Virus record (IMG/VR): IMGVR_UViG_3300046724_000129
Location: 1-32,367 of that record
DNA: 32,367 nucleotides
Direction: 5' to 3' (one strand)
Source of the DNA: a virus
Both the position numbers and the translations under genes were made by a program. Below are positions 22,348 through 29,050 of the stretch, piece by piece (the stretch's first letter is position 1; each line of letters opens with the position of its first letter). The notes below the pieces were generated by a model that saw only the letters and a list, made by a program, of their open reading frames with translations, searched no databases and had not been told where the DNA came from.

Positions 22348-23598
22348 TCACTTTACCGTCACGCTTCCATTACCGTTGTTGGTGAACGTCTTGTTGGTCC
22401 CATCCGTCGTCGTGTAGCTTTGACCTGTCGGAAGACGGGCGTAGTCAGTCGTGTCGCTGCCGCCATAGTTGCTGCCGAACGTTTCCTGCTTGTGGACCCG
22501 GATCTCGTTGCGCCAGTCACCCTGGAAGTCGACCATCCATTGCCCGCATTGAATTGCGTCCGGATAGGCCGTGATGGTGCGCAGGGTGGCACTCGCACAC
22601 GGCTTCGGCGTCAGCGCACCAAGAGCCACAAGATGAGGAGAGGCGAATCCGGTCAGCGTGAAGAAGTCCGAACCGCGCCCCATCTGGTCAACGTCACTCC
22701 CATACTCGACATAGTTGCCGTTGTACTTCGATGCGTTGTGCAGCATCCAGAGCGCATGGCCGATCTCATGGGCGTACAAGCCCGCGCCGTCCGGAACCGT
22801 TCCCCATACCGCAACGAATTCACCACCAGTTGATGCCTGGGACGACCAGCAGGTATACGGAGTCACCCCGACGACAACGTCCGGAACAGGTTTCCTGCCA
22901 CCGATTGCGGCATAGGCATCGGAATACATATTTTGCCAACCGCAACTAGTAGCCTTGCCGAGCTCCACCGCGGGAAGCACGGTGATGTTCAGCTTACGAA
23001 CACCGAACGTGGTCGTCAGATACCACGCCGCCACGCGATCCATGATCGGTTGCAGAGCAGCAGTCGTCACCTTCGGCAACGTCTGGTTGTATCCATCAAT
23101 CGAAGGCTGGCTCGCGCCGTCATACATCTGATAGCGCAGCGGGACCACGTACACCGTCGTCGTGATGACCGGCGCGGGCGGCGTCCCCGAAGGAGGAGGT
23201 GGCGGCGGGGGAGGAGGAGGTGGCGGCGGCGGCGGGGGTGGCGGCGGCGGGGGCGGTCCTACCGTCGGACAGGTCACCACCGTCTGCAGCCCTGTGACGT
23301 TGATCGTCGCGCAATGTCCGTCACCGAACTGAACGAAGCCCTGTCCACTCACGATGATGATTCGCGCCGCCCTGAAGGAAGTCGATGCCGCATAGCTAGA
23401 CCCGACCAGCGTGTACTGGAGGTAGGCGTAATTGCCCTGGGCATCGACTGCCCCATAGTTCTGGAAGAATTGCTGCGTGGTAGTGGTAACCCACCTTGCC
23501 CCTGCGCTCCCTTCGTACACCCCGTCAGGCTGCGACACCACCTGCCCAACGGCAGAGATGCAGAAGAACAGGGAAAAGACTGCGATGATCTTTTTCAT
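22348..23598 (-). CDS. exported M11 gametolysin-like metzincin protease, 416 aa
   Basis: ATG at 23598 overlaps the preceding TGA (ATGA) and follows GGAA by seven bases. A Sec signal peptide (K-K then A-V-F-S-L-F-F-C-I-S-A) covers about 1-20. Residues 20-110 form a small beta domain, then 22 consecutive prolines (115-136) and a catalytic domain. The zinc motif H277-E278-x-x-H281-x5-H287 (A-H-E-I-G-H-A-L-W-M-L-H) and a Met-turn at M306 (S-D-V-D-Q-M-G) identify a metzincin; Y-G-S-D-V-D-Q-M-G is the pattern of M11 gametolysins. The product would go to periplasm or be released at lysis. Such an enzyme in a phage late operon is unusual. Confidence 0.75.
   Translation of the reverse strand: MKKIIAVFSLFFCISAVGQVVSQPDGVYEGSAGARWVTTTTQQFFQNYGAVDAQGNYAYLQYTLVGSSYAASTSFRAARIIIVSGQGFVQFGDGHCATINVTGLQTVVTCPTVGPPPPPPPPPPPPPPPPPPPPPPSGTPPAPVITTTVYVVPLRYQMYDGASQPSIDGYNQTLPKVTTAALQPIMDRVAAWYLTTTFGVRKLNITVLPAVELGKATSCGWQNMYSDAYAAIGGRKPVPDVVVGVTPYTCWSSQASTGGEFVAVWGTVPDGAGLYAHEIGHALWMLHNASKYNGNYVEYGSDVDQMGRGSDFFTLTGFASPHLVALGALTPKPCASATLRTITAYPDAIQCGQWMVDFQGDWRNEIRVHKQETFGSNYGGSDTTDYARLPTGQSYTTTDGTNKTFTNNGNGSVTVK
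23188..23260. repeat. low-complexity polyproline tract, GGN/CCN repeats
   Basis: An uninterrupted run of 22 CCN codons on the minus strand (GGN on the plus strand) joins the N-terminal and catalytic domains of the M11-like protease. The tract is prone to slippage, and polyproline should form an extended rod-like linker. Confidence 0.7.
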
Positions 23599-24968
23599 TT
23601 GCACTTTCCGCTATTGCCGCGAGGCGTACATGGTTTCGACGCTACCCAATTGACTGTGACCTGTGCCGTACTGCTGGTCGTTCCGTTGCTCGCTGTCATC
23701 GCATACACCACAGGGCCTACCACCGAAGCCGTCGCCCTGCACGAACTGGTCGTACTCGAGCAGTTGGTCCAGACATAGGTCGTCGGACTACCGGCACAGG
23801 ATGCAGAGATCGTGATGGTCGTCCCGATAACAGGATTGGCCGGCGCTGACAGCGTGCATGACACAGGAGGCGGCGGCGGGGCCGTCGCACTTCTGAAGTT
23901 GGCAATCGCATAGGCGTTCTGGGTCAACGCCCGCACGTTGTCGGCCGAGGTCGTGTTCCCCATCGGATTCAACGGATTCCCATAGGACAGGAGCGGCGTG
24001 GAGAAATACTGCAGCCGCGTCCCGCCGCATTGGGTCGGATAGGCCATGACCGTGCGCCATCCGGAGCAATCAACCCAGCCGTGGTTGAACCCTGGGGTCG
24101 AATCCACGTACATATCGTGCCGCGCACCCATCAGGTGACCGAGTTCGTGCGGGAACGACAGGTTGCCCACCGCGCAGCCGCGGTTGATGACTGACCACGC
24201 GATGTTCGCATCAGGACCAATGCCGTAACTCATGCCGCAGTACCCGCCCGACTCCTCGACGTACATGGCAACGAGGTCGGCGTAGTGCGTGTTGCGCATC
24301 GATGCAACCGTAGGATCGGATGCAAGCCAATTAACGTCTGCCGTCTGGTCACCGAGCTCGTCGTGCGCAACCTGCTGTGACCAGACAAGGTTGATGCGAA
24401 ACGGAAGGCCGCTATTCAGATACACCTGATTGCTGACATCGATGGCATTCTGTATCTGCGAGCCGATCGCGGTCCCGGCCGCAAGAGCGGTCTGGTTCGT
24501 GTACACCACCATCACATCGATAACTGCCCCGGTATCGCCCTGTACGTCGGCCGGAGGACGCGCCGGAGCAACATGGTCGAGCGTGTCCTGCTTCGCATCC
24601 GGGAACCCCTTCGGATCCAGTTCCACCAGGGTCTGCTTGCCGTCCGCAGCGGTCCTGATCTCGTAGGCAGGTTCGTTCCCCTTGTTGCCGAGGTAGATGT
24701 ACCCGGAGATCACTCCGTTGACGCTGGTGAGGATCGCATGGCCGTTCGGGTAATCCTTGACCTTGCCGTGCCAAGTGAAGCTGCTCGCGTTGCGATGATC
24801 CACATGATGGACGATCAGCGTGAACGGCGGGATCGACAGTTTCGCAGTCGGACGGGTGATCGAGATCGAGATCGGCGTCGACTTCTTGATGCCGTGATTC
24901 TTCTCGTAGTTCTGCGCCCAACCAACCGTGCTGAATATCGATAGTGCGATGACGAGGAGGAATTTCAT
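23595..24968 (-). CDS. exported M72 peptidyl-Asp metalloprotease-like protein, 457 aa
   Basis: ATG at 24968 overlaps the adaptor's TGA (ATGA); an upstream in-frame ATG at 24980 is weaker. Residues 1-19 are a signal peptide cut after G-W-A-Q. Residues 20-145 look like a propeptide (G-Y-I-Y-L-G-N-K, Y-E-I-R-T-A-A-D-G-K). The catalytic domain starts near V-I-D-V-M-V-V-Y-T-N and has the C-G-M-S-Y block, H274-E-L-G-H278-x5-H284-D, W-R-T-V-M-A-Y (Met-turn M308) and N-P-M-G, all as in family M72 (endoproteinase Asp-N type). A short Pro linker (364-368) leads to a Cys-containing Ig-like domain (370-441). Most M72 enzymes are bacterial secreted proteases; a phage copy is unusual. Confidence 0.8.
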   Translation of the reverse strand: MKFLLVIALSIFSTVGWAQNYEKNHGIKKSTPISISITRPTAKLSIPPFTLIVHHVDHRNASSFTWHGKVKDYPNGHAILTSVNGVISGYIYLGNKGNEPAYEIRTAADGKQTLVELDPKGFPDAKQDTLDHVAPARPPADVQGDTGAVIDVMVVYTNQTALAAGTAIGSQIQNAIDVSNQVYLNSGLPFRINLVWSQQVAHDELGDQTADVNWLASDPTVASMRNTHYADLVAMYVEESGGYCGMSYGIGPDANIAWSVINRGCAVGNLSFPHELGHLMGARHDMYVDSTPGFNHGWVDCSGWRTVMAYPTQCGGTRLQYFSTPLLSYGNPLNPMGNTTSADNVRALTQNAYAIANFRSATAPPPPPVSCTLSAPANPVIGTTITISASCAGSPTTYVWTNCSSTTSSCRATASVVGPVVYAMTASNGTTSSTAQVTVNWVASKPCTPRGNSGKCK

Positions 24969-25735
24969 CTGGAGGGCCATCTTGATCCCATTCTGAAATC
25001 CGGCTGGAAACGGAACTTCGATTCCTCGACGCTCCAATCCTGCACTTTCTGGTGATGTTTCTCTGCCTGTTCGCGCACCCGTAACAGGCGCCCGTCAGGG
25101 ACTTCGTACTCGTCGGCAAGGATCTCCGCGAGTCCGTAGCGCAATGCAAGGAACCACTCCGCGGGGAAGTCGAACTCGTCCGTCGAGTTGTTCATCACGT
25201 AGATCGGCCGCTGGAAATTGCCGATGATCGTATGCGTCGTATCGGTCGGGTTGCAGTACAGGTAGAGCGTCCCGTACCCGACCGAAGGCGAGGTCACCAA
25301 ACCGGAGTCGATCCCCGGCTGGTAGTAGATCGAGTTGGTCGTACCCTGGGACTGCTTGTTGCCGAAGTTGGCGTAGTCCGTCCGGGAAAGCACGATCAGC
25401 GGCGTGTCCATCTGGATGCCGCCGACCGTGTTCCGGATGAAGCACCCGTCCTCCATCAGCTTCAGGGGACGGACGTTGGTCACATCAGCCGCGGACGGCC
25501 CGATGGTGTAGACGTACTTGTTGACCTGACAGGGAATCTCGAGCCATTGGTACGTCCACAACTGCAGACCATTCGACTGCCAGTTGGTGATGAGCGTGTT
25601 CAGGGCTTCCGATCCGTTGGTGATCTGGTTCACGGACGGAGTCTGTCCATCCTGCAGAACCCGGAGGGTCCGCATGGACGCCGCGATCAACTGGTCGCGG
25701 TTGAGGGTGAAGGATGCTTGCCCTGAACTTGCCAT
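24965..25735 (-). CDS. P22 gp4-like tail adaptor protein, 256 aa
   Basis: ATG at 25735 follows GAGG by five bases. The protein starts with helical residues of the gp4 type (L-N-R-D-Q-L-I-A-A-S-M-R-T-L-R-V-L, A-L-N-T-L-I-T-N-W-Q-S-N-G-L-Q-L-W-T-Y), then a beta domain (Y-T-I-G-P, D-V-T-N-V-R-P), and ends with helices (E-W-F-L-A-L-R-Y-G-L, D-W-S-V-E-E). In P22, gp4 binds below the portal, completes the head and holds the tail hub. A second, fused version is encoded at 17943-20051. The M72 protease gene starts on its stop codon. Confidence 0.75.
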   Translation of the reverse strand: MASSGQASFTLNRDQLIAASMRTLRVLQDGQTPSVNQITNGSEALNTLITNWQSNGLQLWTYQWLEIPCQVNKYVYTIGPSAADVTNVRPLKLMEDGCFIRNTVGGIQMDTPLIVLSRTDYANFGNKQSQGTTNSIYYQPGIDSGLVTSPSVGYGTLYLYCNPTDTTHTIIGNFQRPIYVMNNSTDEFDFPAEWFLALRYGLAEILADEYEVPDGRLLRVREQAEKHHQKVQDWSVEESKFRFQPDFRMGSRWPSR

Positions 25736-25743
25736 CTATGCCT

Positions 25744-26148
25744 CTATTGCTTGGACCAGTCGAACACCATGTTGCGACCCTTGGGCTCTTTGGGTGCCGG
25801 CGGCGGCAGAGCGGGGTCGTACTGGTACACCGTGACGACGACCGGCGTCCCGACCGGAGTTTCCATCTCGTTCGTGCCGGGACTGGGCGCACCGCGGGTG
25901 AAGTTCAGCGTCCCGGTCTGCTGACCGGTGACCGGGAACGGGTTCTTCGGACCTGTGGTGACGATCCACCGCGGGTATCCCGAATCGTGGTATTCCCCGA
26001 ACTGCAGCTTGACCACGTTGGAATCCGGCATCTTGAACGTCAGGACGACGACGGTGTCCTTCTGGTCGATCGGCGCAATGCCACCCTGCCCCGTGATGAA
26101 GCGTTCGTAGGTAACCGACGTATCGACTGCGATGTTGATCTTTGCCAT
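25744..26148 (-). CDS. small virion protein, 134 aa
   Basis: ATG at 26148 follows AGGAG by six bases. The product is a beta-rich 134-residue protein beginning M-A-K-I-N-I-A-V-D-T-S-V-T-Y and containing V-V-V-L-T-F-K-M-P-D-S, G-Y-P-R-W-I-V-T-T-G-P and V-V-V-T-V-Y-Q-Y-D-P, with a Pro-rich C-terminus (P-P-P-A-P-K-E-P-K). It is placed between the lysis genes and the tail adaptor. A minor structural or accessory virion protein is the likely role; no family recognised. Confidence 0.45.
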   Translation of the reverse strand: MAKINIAVDTSVTYERFITGQGGIAPIDQKDTVVVLTFKMPDSNVVKLQFGEYHDSGYPRWIVTTGPKNPFPVTGQQTGTLNFTRGAPSPGTNEMETPVGTPVVVTVYQYDPALPPPAPKEPKGRNMVFDWSKQ

Positions 26149-26149
26149 G

Positions 26150-26317
26150 TCAGGCTCCTTTGTGCTTGGCGATGACGGCCTCGATATCCGAGACAATCGT
26201 TGTGGCCCCGGTCTTCGCAAGCGCGAAGAGCGCGGACATCTGGTGCAACTTGATGACTCCAACGATGAGCAGTACCACGATGATGAACAGCAATCCTATG
26301 ATCAAATCTTCAGTCAC
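26150..26317 (-). CDS. 55-aa single-pass membrane protein of the lysis region
   Basis: GTG at 26317 overlaps the o-spanin stop as GTGA and follows GGAG by five bases. One hydrophobic helix at about residues 5-24 (L-I-I-G-L-L-F-I-I-V-V-L-L-I-V) is followed by an amphipathic segment with several Ala and Val, ending in K-H-K-G-A. It sits between the spanins and virion genes. A pinholin or anti-holin is possible, but one TM alone does not decide. Confidence 0.5.
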   Translation of the reverse strand: MTEDLIIGLLFIIVVLLIVGVIKLHQMSALFALAKTGATTIVSDIEAVIAKHKGA

Positions 26318-26604
26318 GTTCTCTCCTTCGGTTTGGCGCACCCTCGGAGGAGGGCATCCGCCTGTGCTGCATAATCCTCGAACTCATGGAGATCGAGTGC
26401 TGCCTGTGCTGCCTTCTGCAACGTGCCGTCGGCGGGCTTCATGTACGTGGACGGAACCTTGGGTATCTGGTCAACGGATACGCAGGGAACTGCCACCGGC
26501 ACTTTTACCACCGAGATCGGTGCTTGGCTGACTAGTGCCTGATCCGTAGCGCACCCTGTCGTTAGCAAGATCAGTAAGAAGCTTGTCCACCGCAGGGCAT
26601 CCAT
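26314..26604 (-). CDS. Rz1: Rz1-like outer-membrane spanin lipoprotein
   Basis: The 96-residue product starts at ATG 26604 after GGAACGGAA and has a lipoprotein signal: basic N-terminus, L-L-I-L-L then L-T-T-G-C lipobox with Cys 18. The mature part has several Pro and a helical C-terminus. The first 134 bases lie inside the i-spanin gene in another frame, exactly the Rz/Rz1 arrangement. Rz1 is anchored in the outer membrane and pairs with Rz to fuse the two membranes at the last step of lysis of Gram-negative cells. Confidence 0.8.
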   Translation of the reverse strand: MDALRWTSFLLILLTTGCATDQALVSQAPISVVKVPVAVPCVSVDQIPKVPSTYMKPADGTLQKAAQAALDLHEFEDYAAQADALLRGCAKPKERT

Positions 26605-26971
26605 TTTCCGTTCCCTTGCTATTCGCAATCGCAATCAGAGAGGATCTTGTTTCTGCCATGGCCTGTATTCTTTTCTGCGCAGCCTGGAGAGCCGCCTCCG
26701 AAGCTGCGACTCGCCGGTCAGATTCGCCTTTAATCTGATCAGTTGCATCGTTCTGCGCAGATAGTTGCTCTTTGAGCGTAGCCAGATCCCTCTGAAGTCC
26801 TTGGTTAGCACCAACTGCTGTCTCCGTTGCTTGCTGTGCCGCCTTCAGTTCCAACTTGAGCGGCGCCGTGAAGTGGTTGCCGATGGCCGTGTAGATCAGA
26901 CCGAGCAGGATCATCACCGCCACCGCGATGACCCCGTACACGATCAACTTCGCTGCGCTGAACCCGAACAT
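26471..26971 (-). CDS. Rz: Rz-like inner-membrane spanin
   Basis: ATG at 26971 directly follows the previous TGA. The 166-residue product has an N-terminal transmembrane helix (about 7-28, V-Y-G-V-I-A-V-A-V-M-I-L-L-G-L) and a long charged coiled coil from about 36 to 125 with many Gln, Ala and Glu, as expected for Rz. The C-terminal part is Gly/Ser-rich and encodes the Rz1 start in a different frame. It spans the periplasm from the inner membrane to meet Rz1. Confidence 0.8.
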   Translation of the reverse strand: MFGFSAAKLIVYGVIAVAVMILLGLIYTAIGNHFTAPLKLELKAAQQATETAVGANQGLQRDLATLKEQLSAQNDATDQIKGESDRRVAASEAALQAAQKRIQAMAETRSSLIAIANSKGTENGCPAVDKLLTDLANDRVRYGSGTSQPSTDLGGKSAGGSSLRIR

Positions 26972-27202
26972 TCATTGCTTCTGCTGTTTTGCCATCTCGG
27001 CTTGCTGCTGGATCCACGCCTCATACGGGAGCGCCTCGATGCCGGCAGACTGCATCTCCATCTGGTACTGCATATAGGCGTCCCGTGTCGACAGGGCCTT
27101 GGTGGTCGCACCCTTGTTCGCACGCATCTGCGGCTGCTGCTGCGCCTGGGGCGTCTGCTGCCCACCCTTGAACATCTGCATGATGCTGTCCAGCATTCCC
27201 AT
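26972..27202 (-). CDS. Gln-rich small protein of the lysis region, 76 aa
   Basis: ATG at 27202 is five bases after the preceding TAA and follows GAGGTAATC. The product has an amphipathic start (M-G-M-L-D-S-I-M-Q-M-F-K-G-G) and a Gln-rich middle with Q-Q-Q and Ala, then a helix with Tyr and Met, ending Q-Q-K-Q. Neither a transmembrane helix nor a signal peptide is seen. It lies between a holin candidate and the spanins. Function unknown. Confidence 0.45.
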   Translation of the reverse strand: MGMLDSIMQMFKGGQQTPQAQQQPQMRANKGATTKALSTRDAYMQYQMEMQSAGIEALPYEAWIQQQAEMAKQQKQ

Positions 27203-27204
27203 GA

Positions 27205-27420
27205 TTACCTCAGTCGAAACAGCGGACCATTCATAGTGACCCCGCCGAGCCCAAGCAAGAAGTTGACCAGGACGACGACGATCAGCAGGACGCCAAGCAC
27301 CACGATGATGGTATTGAACGGCTCCGGAACACGCGGGCCGATCTTGGTCCAACCCCACCACAGCACTCCAGCGATCAAGCCGAGAAAAATCAGTTCGATG
27401 ATCAGTTGCATGATATTCAT
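27205..27420 (-). CDS. holin candidate with two TM helices, 71 aa
   Basis: ATG at 27420 follows AGGAG by five bases. Two hydrophobic helices (about 5-24 and 36-58) flank a short loop K-I-G-P-R-V-P-E-P-F-N-T-I. A loop with P-E-P-F-x-T-I before a strongly hydrophobic second helix recalls Pam3-gp28-type putative holins. The placement near endolysin and spanins supports a role in membrane permeabilisation. Its C-terminus ends F-R-L-R. Confidence 0.6.
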   Translation of the reverse strand: MNIMQLIIELIFLGLIAGVLWWGWTKIGPRVPEPFNTIIVVLGVLLIVVVLVNFLLGLGGVTMNGPLFRLR

Positions 27421-27794
27421 GGGGACTCCTTAGTGGTTGTGACGGTAGCAGTTGCCACCGTCTTGTCCGGTCTTCCGATGTCCCTCGGAGGCCGTCTTGT
27501 TGCGGCCATGTAACCCGCCAATGCGCCAAGCAGCGCAGCAAAAGCGGTACAAACTGCACCGATCGCGGAGCCCGTCGGCCAGGGGTCGTAGACGCATGGA
27601 ACCTGCGCCCTGATCCCCTGACCTACGTCGGCGATCGTGTAGCACCGGAAATAGCTGATGGCGCTCATGATGCAGATAAAGGCGATCGAACACAGCACTC
27701 CAATGGCGACCCAAAGCACAACGATATAGGCGGCGTCTGCCATGCCGTCCACATCGCTGATTGCCTCGCGCAGCCAAGTGGAGCGCACCTTCAC
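27417..27794 (-). CDS. membrane protein of the lysis region, 125 aa
   Basis: GTG at 27794 overlaps the preceding stop as GTGA; an internal ATG at 27743 is an alternative start. Two or three hydrophobic segments are present: one at about 22-48 (A-Y-I-V-V-L-W-V-A-I-G-V-L-C-S-I) and one at about 80-97 (A-I-G-A-V-C-T-A-F-A-A-L-L-G-A-L-A-G-Y). A loop with two Cys connects them. Holin, antiholin or accessory; the neighbouring 71-residue protein is the better holin candidate. Confidence 0.5.
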   Translation of the reverse strand: MKVRSTWLREAISDVDGMADAAYIVVLWVAIGVLCSIAFICIMSAISYFRCYTIADVGQGIRAQVPCVYDPWPTGSAIGAVCTAFAALLGALAGYMAATRRPPRDIGRPDKTVATATVTTTKESP

Positions 27795-28072
27795 GGATTC
27801 GTGATGGTCTGGTTGAGGTTGGTCGCGGCTGCAGCGACGACATCATCCAGAGGCTTCGTGTCCGTCAGAACAACGCCGGCCGAGTTGGTCGCCGTGACCG
27901 TCGAGGTAAAGCCCGTACCCAGGGTGACTGCGGTGTAGACGCAGGACATTCCATCCGCGGCCGGTGCAGCCGTGTAGCCGCCCGATGCGACGTAGGAAAC
28001 GCCCGTGACGACGCCGTCGCCATCCGGTGCAATGTGGGAAGTGTTCGTTCCAGCGATTTGAACTGATGCCAT
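27791..28072 (-). CDS. small beta-rich virion-like protein, 93 aa
   Basis: Start chosen at ATG 28072 with GGAG seven bases upstream; the frame is open to 28171, where ATG overlaps the endolysin stop, so a 126-residue form with an odd Cys/His N-terminus is possible. The core is Ala/Thr/Gly/Val-rich and beta-like (G-V-S-Y-V-A-S-G-G-Y-T-A-A-P, T-V-T-A-T-N-S-A-G-V-V-L-T). It may be a small structural protein or an Ig-like decoration. Function unknown. Confidence 0.45.
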   Translation of the reverse strand: MASVQIAGTNTSHIAPDGDGVVTGVSYVASGGYTAAPAADGMSCVYTAVTLGTGFTSTVTATNSAGVVLTDTKPLDDVVAAAATNLNQTITNP

Positions 28073-28163
28073 GTGATGTCTCCGAATACGTTGGTGAAGA
28101 TGTCGTGCAGGATGCTTGCACCCGCACAGGTTGAGGATAGGCTCTACCAGGATGATGTATAGA

Positions 28164-28766
28164 TCACGCATTTATGAACGCAGACCTTGCTACCGCCAGC
28201 ATGGCTTCACGGTCTGCTTCTCCATTTAGCCCACCATTGATTTTCCGAGTCACTCCCCGGAAATCCCCTGCGTCGGCCAATTCATTGCAACCCATCGCTT
28301 GCCATATGTAACAGGACGCGAGGGCGCCATAGGTTGGGTCCAGCACAAGGTCGGGGTCAGCCTCGATGTTGACTCCGATCCCGCCACCGATCCGGCGATA
28401 CAGATTCCGTCCGGTAACCTGAATCGGTCCTCTCCCTCGAAACTCCCAGCCATCACCACTCGATTCGTCGCCATTTCCCATACGGTTCGCGTAGACACGG
28501 TTGGCAATTCTCTCAGGTTGGTGCGAATAAGTGGCAAATTCGTCCCCTGTGAAATGAGTCGGGAAGGTCTCCCGCAAACCCTTCTCCGAGTAATTCAGAT
28601 TCTCCTCGAGAGTCAGGAAACTGTTCGATTCGTGCGCAATCTGCGCGAGGAAGTACGCAATCCTCTCCTCGGTGTCGATCTCGTACAGGCTCATCGCGTT
28701 GTTGAGCGGCAGGAGCCAGTCGTCCGGGTTGTGACAGAGCAAACCGAGCTCGCGCAGCGTGATCAA
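28164..28766 (-). CDS. GH19-family endolysin, 200 aa
   Basis: TTG at 28766 overlaps the previous stop (TTGA), a weak but coupled start. The sequence has the GH19/chitinase-like lysozyme blocks: A-Q-I-A-H-E-S-N-S-F (Glu 46), L-E-E-N-L-N-Y-S (Glu 54/55), and G-D-G-W-E-F-R-G-R-G-P-I-Q-V-T-G-R at about 104-120, then an A-W/I-W segment and a C-terminal R-K-I-N-G-G. Such enzymes cleave peptidoglycan glycan strands. No signal peptide, so it needs a holin to cross the inner membrane. Confidence 0.85.
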   Translation of the reverse strand: MITLRELGLLCHNPDDWLLPLNNAMSLYEIDTEERIAYFLAQIAHESNSFLTLEENLNYSEKGLRETFPTHFTGDEFATYSHQPERIANRVYANRMGNGDESSGDGWEFRGRGPIQVTGRNLYRRIGGGIGVNIEADPDLVLDPTYGALASCYIWQAMGCNELADAGDFRGVTRKINGGLNGEADREAMLAVARSAFINA

Positions 28767-29050
28767 TTCTTTATCCCCTTGTATGCAGCATAGGCCACGA
28801 TCAGACCGGTCCCGATAGTGATCAGGTACTTGATCACGCTGGTGCCAAGCCTGCTGGCATTGAGAAGGTCGGTCAGTTGTGTCACGGCTGCTGTGTTCGC
28901 TGCGAGTTGTTGTGCGATGGTCGTCTGCTGCGCCCTTATCTCCATCATTTCCCTGTCTAGTCGGTCAAGATGCTCCTGAATGTGACCACGAAATTCTGCA
29001 TCCAGAGAACGCCTATCGGGGACAAGGTCCTCCTCCACTATCTTGTTCAC
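28763..29050 (-). CDS. coiled-coil protein with C-terminal TM, holin-like, 95 aa
   Basis: GTG at 29050 overlaps the tail fibre stop as GTGA. Residues about 20-65 form a charged coiled coil with [19 protein letters not shown] and N-T-A-A-V-T-Q; a single hydrophobic helix (about 73-90, [12 protein letters not shown]) and K-G-I-K-N end the protein. This plan is shared with XhlA/haemolysin-type lysis accessory proteins. It lies just upstream of the endolysin, so a lysis role is likely. Confidence 0.55.
   Translation of the reverse strand: MNKIVEEDLVPDRRSLDAEFRGHIQEHLDRLDREMMEIRAQQTTIAQQLAANTAAVTQLTDLLNASRLGTSVIKYLITIGTGLIVAYAAYKGIKN

Noticed and set aside
22933-23778. Plus-strand Arg-rich frame of 281 codons
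   Set aside because: Shadow of the two protease genes, whose catalytic motifs are on the minus strand.
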